From Clostridiales bacterium (lineage in GTDB: Bacteria; Bacillota; Clostridia; Lachnospirales; CAG-274): 54,647 bases of DNA. The notes below the pieces were generated by a model that saw nothing but the letters and a program-made list of their open reading frames with translations, had not been told where the DNA came from and did not search any database. Positions within the stretch are counted from its first letter, which is position 1. Every line of letters starts with the position of its first letter. The stretch is taken from positions 1-54,647 of the forward strand of contig JAJQFB010000045.1 of NCBI GenBank assembly GCA_021201395.1. Reading direction: 5' to 3'. Positions 1 to 8,202 of the stretch are shown one piece after another. The translations under genes and the position numbers were made by a program.

Positions 1-6
1 AAATGT

Positions 7-38
7 ATCCTCTTGCCTAATACACAAGAGGATTTTTT
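7..38 (+). terminator. Rho-independent terminator
   Basis: The 9-bp perfect stem ATCCTCTTG/CAAGAGGAT (7-15 with 24-32) is followed on the plus strand by TTTTTT. The T tract lies only on the plus-strand side, so it most likely ends a plus-strand gene left of the window. Confidence 0.8.
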
Positions 39-47
39 AACGTCTGA

Positions 48-203
48 TTATTGACTGCTTACGATGGAACACTTGCTGCGTACCATATCACCTTTATCGG
101 TTATATAGCCGAAATTCAGAGCTGTTCCGAACGGAGTACAAGTTATGCGTTTAAAAGACTTGATTACAGAGTTTGCCCCCTTTATTTTTAAGATAAACTT
201 TTA
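48..203 (-). other. Possible 3' coding remnant downstream of uvrC
   Basis: Just past the uvrC stop, in another frame on the same strand, about 50 codons stay open and end at TAA (48-50). The translation ends in ...DMVRSKCSIVSSQ. The only ATG lies far downstream in it and has no ribosome-binding site. It could be the tail of a decayed gene or chance. I do not recognise the protein. Confidence 0.15.
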
Positions 204-2056
204 TTTTCGCCGTTTTTGTGAAAAAAGCTGTATACTGCCTCGGCGCTTCGCCGATCCATTCCCTCTACAGCTTCAAGCTCTTCGGGGCTTGCTTTTTTTA
301 TGCCCTCTATGTCGCCGAAGCGTTTTATGAGCCGTTTGCGTCTTATTTCACCTATGCCCTTTATATCGTCCAAAACGGAGTGAAACTCACGGTTTTCCCT
401 TGATTTTCTGTGATATTCTATGGCGAAGCGGTGAACCTCGTCCTGTATTCTCGTCACAAGCTTAAAGCCCTCGGAACTTAAGGGCAGGAGAACCTCTTTG
501 CCCTTGTATATAAGACCTCTCGTTCTGTGGCGGCTGTCTTTAACCATTCCGCAGACGGGAACATTTATATTAAGCACCCTTAAGGTCTGTTCAACAACAT
601 GTACGTGACCCTTGCCTCCGTCTATAAAAAGCACGTCCGGCAGAACATTAAATTTCGGCTTTTCGGTTTTTTCCTCTTTTTCCTTTTTATATCTCAAAAA
701 CCTCCTTGTTATAACCTCCTCCATACTTGCGTAGTCGTTGGGGCCGTAAACCGTCTTTATCCTGAACTTTCTGTAGTCGCTTCTTTTCGGCTTTCCTCCC
801 TCGAAAACCACCATTGAAGCCACAGACTCAAAGCCCTGTGTGTTTGAAATATCGTAGGATTCTATTCTGTTTATGTCGAAATCGGCTTCTATGGCTTCCT
901 TTATTTCCCTTAAGGCCCCCGTGGTTCTGCTCTGTTCACGCTTAAATTCATCGCCTAATTTATTTAAGAGTATGCCGGCGTTTTCGTCCGCCAAATGACA
1001 AAGCTTTTGTTTTCCGCCTTTTTTAGGTATATAAAGGCTGACTTTTTGGCCTTTCACCCCACTTAACCACTGTTCTATTATCTCTCTGTCCCCTATTTCA
1101 ACGGAGGTAAAAATTTCTTTCGGTATAAAGGGTGTTCCGCCGTAAAACTGCTTTATGAAGTTTTCAGCTGTTTCCTCTCTTGAGCATTCCTCGGGATAGG
1201 TCAGTATAAAATGTTCCCTGCCCACAAGCTTTCCGCCTCTTATAAAGAAAATCTGTATGACGGCCTCCCCCTCTGCTCTGGCTAAGCCTATTACGTCCCT
1301 GTCGCAGTCTGCCATATCCTCCACTACCTGCTTTTCCCCAAGTTTTTTTATGGCGGCTATGCTGTCACGGAGCTTTGCGGCCTTTTCAAACTCCAGACCC
1401 TCTGAGGCCTCAACCATTCTCTCTTCAAGCTCTTTCAAAATTTTGTCCTGCCTGCCGTTTAGGAAATCCTCAACGGCGTCTGTGTGGGCTTTATATTCCT
1501 CCTCGGAAACCTGCCCCGTACAGGGGGCTAAACACTTTCCTATATGATAATTAAGACAGGGTCTCTCCTTTCCTATGTCTTTGGGGAATTTCTTTCGGCA
1601 GCGTCTTAACTGCCAGACGTTGTTTATAATTTCAAGATTTTCCTTTACCATAGCGGAGCTTGTGAAAGGGCCGAAATATTTGGCCTTGTCCTTTCCCCTC
1701 TGTCTTGTCATAAATACTCTCGGAAACATCTCGTTTGAGGTCAGCTTTATATAGGGGTAGGTCTTGTCGTCCGTCAGCATAATGTTATACTTAGGACTGT
1801 ATTTTTTTATAAGGTTGTTTTCCAAAATAAGGGCCTCAACCTCAGAGTCCGTAACAATATACTCAAAGGAGGCCATATGGCTGACCATTGAATTAACCTT
1901 AATGCCCTTGCCGCTGCCTGACTGAAAATACTGCCTTACTCTGTTTTTAAGAATTTTGGCCTTGCCCACATAAATAACAACCTCGTCCTTATCTTTCATT
2001 ATATAAACCCCCGGCTTAGCCGGCAGCCCTTTAAGTTCCTTTTCAAAATCAAACAT
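188..2056 (-). CDS. uvrC: UvrC, excinuclease ABC subunit C
   Basis: Nuclease subunit of UvrABC nucleotide excision repair; it cuts DNA on both sides of a lesion held by UvrB. At 622 aa it has the usual family length. In order: N-terminal GIY-YIG domain (PGVYIMKD near residue 16, then VIYVGKAK); a cysteine cluster around residues 155-180 (RCRKKF...CLNYHIGKCLAPC); a UVR motif for UvrB contact near 205-240 (LEFEKAAKLRDSI); the RNase H-like endonuclease with ESYDISN, LFIDGGKGH and EVHRFAIEYHR supplying the Asp/His residues; and a C-terminal helix-hairpin-helix tail (IKGIGEIRRKRLIKRFG). GAGGTGA precedes the ATG at good spacing. It is divergent from trpD and appears to be a single-gene unit here. 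Confidence 0.97.
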   Translation of the reverse strand: MFDFEKELKGLPAKPGVYIMKDKDEVVIYVGKAKILKNRVRQYFQSGSGKGIKVNSMVSHMASFEYIVTDSEVEALILENNLIKKYSPKYNIMLTDDKTYPYIKLTSNEMFPRVFMTRQRGKDKAKYFGPFTSSAMVKENLEIINNVWQLRRCRKKFPKDIGKERPCLNYHIGKCLAPCTGQVSEEEYKAHTDAVEDFLNGRQDKILKELEERMVEASEGLEFEKAAKLRDSIAAIKKLGEKQVVEDMADCDRDVIGLARAEGEAVIQIFFIRGGKLVGREHFILTYPEECSREETAENFIKQFYGGTPFIPKEIFTSVEIGDREIIEQWLSGVKGQKVSLYIPKKGGKQKLCHLADENAGILLNKLGDEFKREQSRTTGALREIKEAIEADFDINRIESYDISNTQGFESVASMVVFEGGKPKRSDYRKFRIKTVYGPNDYASMEEVITRRFLRYKKEKEEKTEKPKFNVLPDVLFIDGGKGHVHVVEQTLRVLNINVPVCGMVKDSRHRTRGLIYKGKEVLLPLSSEGFKLVTRIQDEVHRFAIEYHRKSRENREFHSVLDDIKGIGEIRRKRLIKRFGDIEGIKKASPEELEAVEGMDRRSAEAVYSFFHKNGENKSLS

Positions 2057-2166
2057 AAGCTCACCTCTTGTTTTAAATTATATCATTTTAAAAATAAAAT
2101 TACAACCCTTATCAAAAATTCAAATTTTTAATTAAAATTTTGTGAAAAATTCAGGTAAAAAAATCC

Positions 2167-2195
2167 TTTACTTTAGGTAGGTTTTGGTGTATAAT
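2167..2195 (+). promoter_or_regulatory. Sigma-A type promoter for trpD
   Basis: TTTACT (2167-2172), a 17-nt spacer and a consensus TATAAT (2190-2195), 44 bp upstream of the trpD ATG. Confidence 0.6.
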
Positions 2196-2238
2196 AAAAT
2201 TAAGGACAAATGTTTTTCTGAAAGCGAGGATTTTTAAT

Positions 2239-3255
2239 ATGAAAGCACTTATAAAAAAGGTTGTGACAGGTCAAGACCTGACCTTTGACGAAGCAAAAGA
2301 CGCTATGAGCAAGATGTTAGGCGGCGGTGCCACCCACGCTCAAATAGCCTCTTTCTTAACGGCTCTTACGATTAAGGGCGAAACACTCGACGAAATAGTA
2401 GGCTGTGCTACGGTTATGAGGGAAAAGGCCGATCGGGTTTCTCCCAAAGGCAGACCCAACTATGTAGACCTTGTAGGTACAGGCGGCGACGGTACGTTCA
2501 CTTTCAACATCTCCACAACGGCGGCTTTTGTTGCCGCAGGAGCGGGCTGCAGCATTGCAAAGCACGGAAACCGTTCAATTTCTTCAAAATCGGGAGCCAT
2601 AGACGTTTTGGAAAAATTGGGCATAAACGTTATGCTTGAGGCTTCTCAGGTTGAAAAGTGTATCGAAGAAAACGGCATAGGCTTTATGTTTGCCCAGATT
2701 ATGCACAAATCCATGAAAGACGTAGGAATTGTAAGACGTGAGTTAGGAATAAGAACGATTTTCAACATCTTGGGCCCTCTTTCAAACCCCTCATGGGCCG
2801 AGGGCATGGTTGTAGGTGTTTTCAGCAATGAGCTTGTAGACCCTTTCTCAAAGGCGATGAAGATAATGGGTGTTAAAAATGCGCTTATTATGCACAGTGC
2901 AGACGGTATGGACGAGCTTTCCACCTCTTCAGACACTCTTGTGGCCGAAATTAAAGACGGCGAAATAACGACCTACACAATAACCCCGGAACGGTTCGGC
3001 TTTAAGAGAGCGGATATTTCCGACTTAAAGGGCGGCGACGCAGACTATAACAAGAACATAACACTTTCAATACTTAAGGGTGAGGAAAAAGGCCCCAAGA
3101 GGGATATAGTTCTTCTTAACGCCGCAGGCACCCTCTATGTAGGAAAGGCTGCTTCTTCCATTCAGGAGGGTATTAAGCTTGCCGCCGAGTCAATCGACAG
3201 CGGAGCCGCTTTAAAAACCCTTGAAGCCGTAAAGGAATTTACAAACAGAGTATAA
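2239..3255 (+). CDS. trpD: Anthranilate phosphoribosyltransferase
   Basis: Transfers phosphoribose from PRPP to anthranilate, the second step of tryptophan synthesis. The 338-aa length is typical. Visible family signatures: VGTGGDG PRPP loop (residues 79-85), NIST (90-93), KHGNRS (108-113) and the second metal motif GMDELSTSS. The start is the ATG after GCGAGGA. Oddly, no other trp gene lies in the window: neighbours are uvrC and a carD-type regulator, whereas trpD usually sits in a trpEGDCFBA operon. Either the rest of the pathway is elsewhere or this copy is an orphan serving another phosphoribosyl transfer. Every motif I can check favours true TrpD over the TrpD2/YbiB relatives. Confidence 0.93.
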   Translation: MKALIKKVVTGQDLTFDEAKDAMSKMLGGGATHAQIASFLTALTIKGETLDEIVGCATVMREKADRVSPKGRPNYVDLVGTGGDGTFTFNISTTAAFVAAGAGCSIAKHGNRSISSKSGAIDVLEKLGINVMLEASQVEKCIEENGIGFMFAQIMHKSMKDVGIVRRELGIRTIFNILGPLSNPSWAEGMVVGVFSNELVDPFSKAMKIMGVKNALIMHSADGMDELSTSSDTLVAEIKDGEITTYTITPERFGFKRADISDLKGGDADYNKNITLSILKGEEKGPKRDIVLLNAAGTLYVGKAASSIQEGIKLAAESIDSGAALKTLEAVKEFTNRV

Positions 3256-3299
3256 TTTAAGAATTTAAGGAAAAAATACAGTTATAAACATTTATAAAG

Positions 3300-3421
3300 A
3301 GACAATGTTTTTCTTGATCCCGTCCGGATAATAGGGCTTACCTTAAAGCCCGGGGAAGCCGGTTTTCAGATAAGCCCCTTCTATTGTAATGGCGCATTGA
3401 TAAAACGAAAGGAGGAAAATA
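3300..3421 (+). promoter_or_regulatory. Structured leader of the carD-family gene
   Basis: The 166-nt gap before the carD-family gene holds GGGCTTA (3334-3340). It can pair locally with AAGCCC (3346-3351) or, with 7 perfect pairs, with TAAGCCC (3371-3377). The pairings are mutually exclusive. The start codon follows AAAGGAGG. I do not recognise a known riboswitch class. Confidence 0.3.
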
Positions 3422-3907
3422 ATGTTTAACGTAGGTGATAAAATAGTTTATCCTATGTACGGTGCGGGCGTAATTGAGGAAATAGAGGAAAAGGAAATAG
3501 ACGGAAAGACCTGTCTTTACTATGCTATGATGCTGCCTGTGGGCAATCTTAAGATAACAATCTCCGTTTTAAAGGCGGAGTCTTTGGGGGTAAGATATAT
3601 TTCACCCTCAGAGGAGGTTCTCGATACCATAAGAACGGTAGGGCCTATTGAAATGTCGTCTAACTGGAACGAAAGATATAAGGATAATTCGGCACGAATT
3701 AAAACAGGAGAGCTTAAAAAGGTTGTAGAGGTTTTTAAAACCCTTATTTTAAAAGAAAGACAGAGAAGTCTTTCAAGTGTAGAGAAAAAAATGCTTAACA
3801 ACACAAAGCAGATTATTGTAAGCGAAATTATACTTTCCCAGGGGATGGAAAAATCCGAAGCGGAAAAATTATTATACGATACCACACTTACAAAGGTATC
3901 CACATAA
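3422..3907 (+). CDS. CarD/CdnL-family transcriptional regulator
   Basis: 161 aa. The N-terminal 60 residues form a CarD_CdnL_TRCF Tudor-like RNA polymerase-interaction domain (FNVGDKIVYPMYGAGVIEEIEE, then the strand LKITISVLKAESLGVR). The C-terminal half is helical and basic, as in CdnL proteins, where it contacts promoter DNA. Family members bind the RNAP beta subunit and stabilise open complexes at housekeeping and rRNA promoters. The ATG is preceded by AAAGGAGG. The gene is monocistronic: a strong terminator follows within 3 bp of its stop. Which genes it controls cannot be read from the window. Confidence 0.9.
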   Translation: MFNVGDKIVYPMYGAGVIEEIEEKEIDGKTCLYYAMMLPVGNLKITISVLKAESLGVRYISPSEEVLDTIRTVGPIEMSSNWNERYKDNSARIKTGELKKVVEVFKTLILKERQRSLSSVEKKMLNNTKQIIVSEIILSQGMEKSEAEKLLYDTTLTKVST

Positions 3908-3909
3908 AA

Positions 3910-3950
3910 AGAGAGGCAGGGCTTAAAATCAAAGTCCTGTCTCTCTTTTT
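3910..3950 (+). terminator. Rho-independent terminator after carD-family gene
   Basis: AGAGAGGCAGGGCTT pairs with AAGTCCTGTCTCTCT across a short A-rich loop (15 pairs counting two G.U), followed by TTTTTG. Confidence 0.88.
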
Positions 3951-4056
3951 GTCTTTATTTAAGGGGCGGCGGATGCAGGCTTGAGTGTACTTTTAAAATC
4001 TTAATAAAAATTATGAAAAAAGTTGTATGCTGCTGCAATTTTTTGACGATGACATC

Positions 4057-4085
4057 TTGAAAATGAAGAAAAAAGTTAATATAAT
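4057..4085 (+). promoter_or_regulatory. Sigma-A type promoter of the O-acylation operon
   Basis: TTGAAA (4057-4062), 17-nt spacer, TATAAT (4080-4085). It lies about 108 bp upstream of the lipoprotein ATG, which has its own AAGGAGG site at 4176-4182. The next terminator on this strand is at 9863, so the promoter probably serves six genes. Confidence 0.7.
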
Positions 4086-4193
4086 ATAAAGTGAGCATTT
4101 TTGTCGCCAAGCCCGAGGCTTAACAGCCAATCGGCAAAGAATGACAATTTATGAATAATTATATAGAAAATCAACAAGGAGGAAATTTTTGAA

Positions 4194-4847
4194 ATGAAAA
4201 GATTTATAGCTGTGTTTTTAGCGGCAGGTCTCTTATTAGGCGGCTGCGGCGGCAGTGAGGAAACAGCCGAACCCGAAACTGCAACCGAGACTGAAACAGA
4301 AACAGAAGCCCAAACCGAGGAAGAATCGGAAACAGCCGAACAAACCACGGCAGCAGAAACCCAAAACACAACAGCCGAAGAGACAACAGCGGCCGTAACA
4401 GAAGCACCAACCGCCGCCCCTGCGGAAGCCCAAACCGAGGCGCCCGTTCTTACGGAAAAAACAGTCCTTTCCTGCGGCGAGCTTTACACAAAGTGCGTTG
4501 AAAGCGGTAATTTTGTTGAGCTTGTGGCCTGCGACAGCGACTATGTTATGAATTATTTCGGCATAGACACAACCGCTCTTAAGGGCTATGCCGTTGGGGA
4601 AGCCCTTGAAGCCATTAAGGCCGATGCCCTGCTTCTGTTTGAAGCAAACAGTGAAAGCGAAGCGGCTGAAATAAAGGCCAAAATGGACGACTATTTGACA
4701 AGAAAACAAAACGAGCTTGAAAACTACAACGCAGAGGGCTATAAAAAAGCAGCAGCCGGAATAGTAGGCTCTTCGGGCAATTATGTCTATGTTATAATCT
4801 GTGAAAATTCTTCGGCCGTTTTAAATATAATCGAGGAAAATATCTAA
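4194..4847 (+). CDS. Secreted lipoprotein with acidic Thr/Glu-rich linker (DUF4358-like C-terminus)
   Basis: 217 aa. A lipoprotein signal peptide ends in the lipobox LLGGC (Cys18), so the mature protein should be lipid-anchored on the outer membrane face. Residues about 21-95 are a low-complexity Glu/Thr/Ala linker. The last 120 residues form a compact domain (YVMNYFGID...ALLLFEANSESEAAEIKAKMDDYL...NYVYVIICEN) that resembles DUF4358, tentatively. Its stop codon directly abuts the MBOAT start, so the two are probably translationally coupled. First gene of the operon; a substrate-presenting or scaffold role for the acyltransferase is an inference from position only. Confidence 0.75.
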   Translation: MKRFIAVFLAAGLLLGGCGGSEETAEPETATETETETEAQTEEESETAEQTTAAETQNTTAEETTAAVTEAPTAAPAEAQTEAPVLTEKTVLSCGELYTKCVESGNFVELVACDSDYVMNYFGIDTTALKGYAVGEALEAIKADALLLFEANSESEAAEIKAKMDDYLTRKQNELENYNAEGYKKAAAGIVGSSGNYVYVIICENSSAVLNIIEENI

Positions 4848-6266
4848 ATGGTTTTCAGCAGCTTAGAATTTTTGTTTTTGTTCCTGCCTGTATTTTTGAC
4901 GGTATATTATATCGTCCCCTTTAGGGCAAAAAATTTAATACTGCTGACGGGGAGCCTTATTTTCTACGGCTGGGGAGAGCCTAAATACATACTTCTTTTG
5001 CTTATACTTTCCTTTACGGGGTATATATGCTGTCTTGCTATGGAAAAAACCCGTGAAAACAGACTTATAACAAGGCTTGTTTTGATTCTTTCCCTTGCAG
5101 TCTGTTTAGGCGCCCTTATGTATTATAAATATTTCGGCTTTATTGTCGAAAATTTAAGCAGACTTTCTTTCTTTAATATTGAAATAAATGCTCCGGCTCT
5201 GCCTATAGGGGTCAGCTTCTTTACTTTCCAGATTTTGAGCTGCTGTATAGACGTCTATTGGGGCAGGGTCAAGGCGGAAAAAAGCATAATTGATTTTGTG
5301 TGCTATGTAAGTATGTTCCCTCAGCTTATAGCCGGCCCTATAGTAAGATTTTCCGACATAAGCAGGGAGCTTCACGAAAGAACCCACAGCCTTGACAATT
5401 TCTTAAACGGAGCCTCGAGACTTCTTATAGGAATTTTCAAAAAGGTTCTCATAGCCGACAGAATCGGCACCCTGTGGACGGTTATTAAAGCCGGAGACTA
5501 CGGAGAAATGTCGGTTTTGACGGCCTGGCTCGGTATAATCTGCTTTACGCTGCAGCTTTACTACGATTTCAGCGGCTACGGAGATATGGCCATAGGCATG
5601 GGGCGTATGATGGGCTTTAACTACCTTGAAAACTTCGACTACCCCCTGTTTTCAAAATCCATAACGGAATTTTGGCGCAGATGGCATATGTCCCTGTCAA
5701 GCTGGTTTCGGGATTATGTGTATATACCCTTAGGGGGAAACAGGTGCAGCAAGGCAAGGCACATATTGAACATTTTTATAGTTTGGGGTCTTACGGGAAT
5801 TTGGCACGGTGCCTCTTGGAATTTTCTCATATGGGGGCTTTACTACGCCTGTCTTTTGGCCGGAGAAAAATATATATGGGGGAAAGCTCTTAAGAAGCTT
5901 CCCTCGGCTGTAAGACACCTTTACTCTGTCTTTATTGTGGTCGTAGGCTTCGGCATCTTCGACCTGACGGGCTTAGGGGAAATTTTGAGCTATTTTAAGG
6001 TGCTTTTCTTCGCAGGGAGCAATCCCTTAATAGACAGAGCCTTTCTGTATAACATAACAAACGGCGGTGTTATCCTTCTTATGGGAATTATTTTCTCCGC
6101 TCCCCTTTACAGGCTTTATATAAACCGCTGTCAAAGTATTGAAAAAAAGGGAGTAAAATATGCCCTTTTGTTCGGAGACGGGGTCATAAGGCTTGTTTTG
6201 TTCGGGGCGGCGGTTTCCTTTATGGTAAGCAGCTCCTACAGTCCTTTCCTGTATTTCAGATTTTGA
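4848..6266 (+). CDS. MBOAT-family membrane O-acyltransferase (AlgI/DltB-like)
   Basis: 472-aa polytopic membrane protein of the MBOAT family, which moves acyl groups across the membrane to extracellular acceptors (alginate in AlgI, teichoic acid in DltB, peptidoglycan in PatA). Diagnostic segments: QLIAGPIVRF (residues 159-168), YYDFSGYGDMAIGMGRMMGF (238-257), the WRRWHMSLSSWFRDYVYIPLGG block with His280, and GIWHGASWNFLIWG with the invariant His320. Length and topology fit AlgI-type members. The ATG follows the upstream stop with no gap, and GAGGAAA lies in the upstream reading frame. The gene after it encodes an AlgJ-like DHHW protein, the usual partner. The acceptor glycan is not evident. 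Confidence 0.92.
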   Translation: MVFSSLEFLFLFLPVFLTVYYIVPFRAKNLILLTGSLIFYGWGEPKYILLLLILSFTGYICCLAMEKTRENRLITRLVLILSLAVCLGALMYYKYFGFIVENLSRLSFFNIEINAPALPIGVSFFTFQILSCCIDVYWGRVKAEKSIIDFVCYVSMFPQLIAGPIVRFSDISRELHERTHSLDNFLNGASRLLIGIFKKVLIADRIGTLWTVIKAGDYGEMSVLTAWLGIICFTLQLYYDFSGYGDMAIGMGRMMGFNYLENFDYPLFSKSITEFWRRWHMSLSSWFRDYVYIPLGGNRCSKARHILNIFIVWGLTGIWHGASWNFLIWGLYYACLLAGEKYIWGKALKKLPSAVRHLYSVFIVVVGFGIFDLTGLGEILSYFKVLFFAGSNPLIDRAFLYNITNGGVILLMGIIFSAPLYRLYINRCQSIEKKGVKYALLFGDGVIRLVLFGAAVSFMVSSSYSPFLYFRF

Positions 6267-6276
6267 GGTGAAGCCT

Positions 6277-7374
6277 ATGAATAAATTTTATATTCTGCCC
6301 TCTGCTGCTGTGGTGATTTTGCTTATCGCCTTTATAATATCTCCCAAAAAGGAATTTTCCGAAAACGAAAACAGATATTTACAAGACTTCCCTGAGCTTA
6401 ACTCGGAAACGCTTTTAAGCGGAGATTTTACCGGGGGGTTGGGAACCTATATAGAGGATCACTTTCCCTTAAGAGACGGCTTTATGGAGCTTAACGGAAT
6501 TTTTTCCGTCTATGCTTTGGGTCAAAAGGAAATAAACGGTGTTTATGTAGGAGAGGACGGCTGTTTTTTAGAGAAATATTCGAAGCCGGAAAGGATTAAC
6601 GAAACGGCGGAGAAGATTAACAGTCTGACGGAAAAAACGGACAGCAAAATTTACTGTGCATTGGCGCCTACGGCGGCGGAAATATATAAGGAAAAGCTTC
6701 CTGCCTTTGCGGAGGAAACAGGCCAGCTTGAGGCACTTAAAGAATATTATTCCCTTATAAACGCCGATAATATAGACATCTGCACTGCACTTTACGAAAA
6801 TAAAGAGGAAAAGCTATACTATAACCTTGACCACCACTGGACGGCTAAAGGCGCATACATAGGCTACAGAGAAATAGCCTCGGAAATGGGTCTTGAGCCT
6901 TTTGATGAGGATTTCTTCGACATAGAACAGGTGACGGACAGCTTTAAGGGGACAATATATTCAAAGGTAAATATGGGAGCGGATCAGGCGGACACTATGG
7001 AGGTTTACAAAAGCGGAACAGACTTTACCGTAAGCTACACCGACACGGAAGAAACAACGGACAGCTTTTACAATTTTGACTATTTAGACCAAAAGGACAA
7101 ATACTCTATGTATTTAAACAACCTCCACTCCCTTATAGAAATAACAAACAACTCACAGGGAGCCCGGGGAAATCTGGCGGTTATAAAGGACAGCTATGCA
7201 AATTGTCTTATACCCTTTCTTGCGGAGCATTACAAAACCGTCTATGTCTTTGACACAAGATATTACAGAGGGTCTGTTTGCAGCTTTATAAACGAAAACA
7301 AAATTGAAGATGTGCTTGTATTATACAACCTGAACACCATTGATGAGGATTTGGGGATAGACGGCATATATTAG
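6277..7374 (+). CDS. DHHW-family (AlgJ/AlgX-like) membrane-anchored protein
   Basis: 365 aa. One N-terminal membrane anchor (residues 2-22), then the family hallmark SENENRYLQDFPEL. The DHHW motif is at residues 185-188 and a KDSYAN segment near 305 corresponds to the Asp-Ser region of AlgJ/AlgX SGNH-like enzymes. These proteins work with an MBOAT to acetylate extracellular polysaccharide. Start choice: an in-frame GTG at 6268 lies inside the GAGGTG ribosome-binding site (6265-6270), so the ATG at 6277, six bases beyond it, is preferred. It begins 10 bp after the MBOAT stop, which supports co-expression. Its acceptor is unknown. Confidence 0.85.
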   Translation: MNKFYILPSAAVVILLIAFIISPKKEFSENENRYLQDFPELNSETLLSGDFTGGLGTYIEDHFPLRDGFMELNGIFSVYALGQKEINGVYVGEDGCFLEKYSKPERINETAEKINSLTEKTDSKIYCALAPTAAEIYKEKLPAFAEETGQLEALKEYYSLINADNIDICTALYENKEEKLYYNLDHHWTAKGAYIGYREIASEMGLEPFDEDFFDIEQVTDSFKGTIYSKVNMGADQADTMEVYKSGTDFTVSYTDTEETTDSFYNFDYLDQKDKYSMYLNNLHSLIEITNNSQGARGNLAVIKDSYANCLIPFLAEHYKTVYVFDTRYYRGSVCSFINENKIEDVLVLYNLNTIDEDLGIDGIY

Positions 7375-7385
7375 GAGGAATTATA

Positions 7386-8156
7386 TTGAAAAAGAAAATT
7401 TTTGCGGTTTTTCTTGCCGCATTTTTCTCGGTATCGGCTTTAACCCGGGGAACAGCCCTCGGGGATACGGGGGCGGCCGCCGTTACATATACAAAGCCCA
7501 TACCGGATATGCCCGTATATGACAGTGAAACAGACTCTTTTTTTGAAAATTCCGTTTTCTGCGGAGATTCCCTTATGCAGGGGTTTGAGATGTACTGTCA
7601 ATACAGGGGAGAGGGCTTCCTTTCAGACCCTCTGTTTTTGGCGGCTGCAAGCTTTTCATTAAAGCAGGCAATAGGACCTGTTACCTCTTCCACTCTTCAC
7701 CCTTTATATCAGGGGGAAAAGCTTTCGGTTGAGGACTCCATTGCAAAGTGCGGAGCGGAAAAGGCCTTTCTGTTTTACGGTATGAATGATTTGGTTTGGA
7801 CTGAGCCCGAGGACGCCGTAGAGGAGTATAACACCCTGATTTTCAGGATACACAACAAGGCGCCCGATGCCAAAATTTACATAATAGGAGCCACCTATAT
7901 TTATGCCCCGGCTCAGAGATTTTCAAGCGGATATACAAATGAAAATATGAGAATTTTTAACGACACTATGTATAAATATTGTCAGAACTATGACTATATT
8001 GAATTTATAAACATAGGCGACAGGCTTATAGACGAAACAAACGGCCTGAGAAGCGAATACACCTCAGACAATTATGTACATATGACTATGGCGGGCTATG
8101 ATGTCTGGGTTAAGGTCTTAAGAGCCTATGCAAGAGATTTTACGGCAGATGAATGA
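7386..8156 (+). CDS. Secreted SGNH/GDSL-family hydrolase, paralogue 1
   Basis: 256 aa with an N-terminal signal peptide (KKKIFAVFLAAFFSVSALT). SGNH blocks: FCGDSLMQGF with the nucleophile Ser62, GMND (132-135) with the oxyanion Asn, and a C-terminal His232 in SDNYVHMT. The acidic partner is at -4 from His (Asp228), not the usual -3. The start is TTG, seven bases after AGGAGG (7373-7378). First of three tandem copies sharing phrases such as EFINIGDRLID and NTLIFRIHNKAP. Following MBOAT and DHHW genes, it may add, remove or proofread acyl groups on an exported glycan. No lipase-type features are seen. Confidence 0.85.
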   Translation: MKKKIFAVFLAAFFSVSALTRGTALGDTGAAAVTYTKPIPDMPVYDSETDSFFENSVFCGDSLMQGFEMYCQYRGEGFLSDPLFLAAASFSLKQAIGPVTSSTLHPLYQGEKLSVEDSIAKCGAEKAFLFYGMNDLVWTEPEDAVEEYNTLIFRIHNKAPDAKIYIIGATYIYAPAQRFSSGYTNENMRIFNDTMYKYCQNYDYIEFINIGDRLIDETNGLRSEYTSDNYVHMTMAGYDVWVKVLRAYARDFTADE

Positions 8157-8202
8157 CTGCTCAAAGGAGGAATTTCCGAAATGAAAAAAAACACTGCTGC
8201 TT

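Noticed and set aside
3334-3380. GGGGAAGCCGG upstream of the carD-family gene, resembling part of a cobalamin riboswitch
   Set aside because: The rest of the conserved B12-box and core is absent.
4236-4709. Long Cys/Phe/Gly-rich reading frame antisense to the lipoprotein gene
   Set aside because: It is the complement of the repetitive linker; no ribosome-binding site and no family match.
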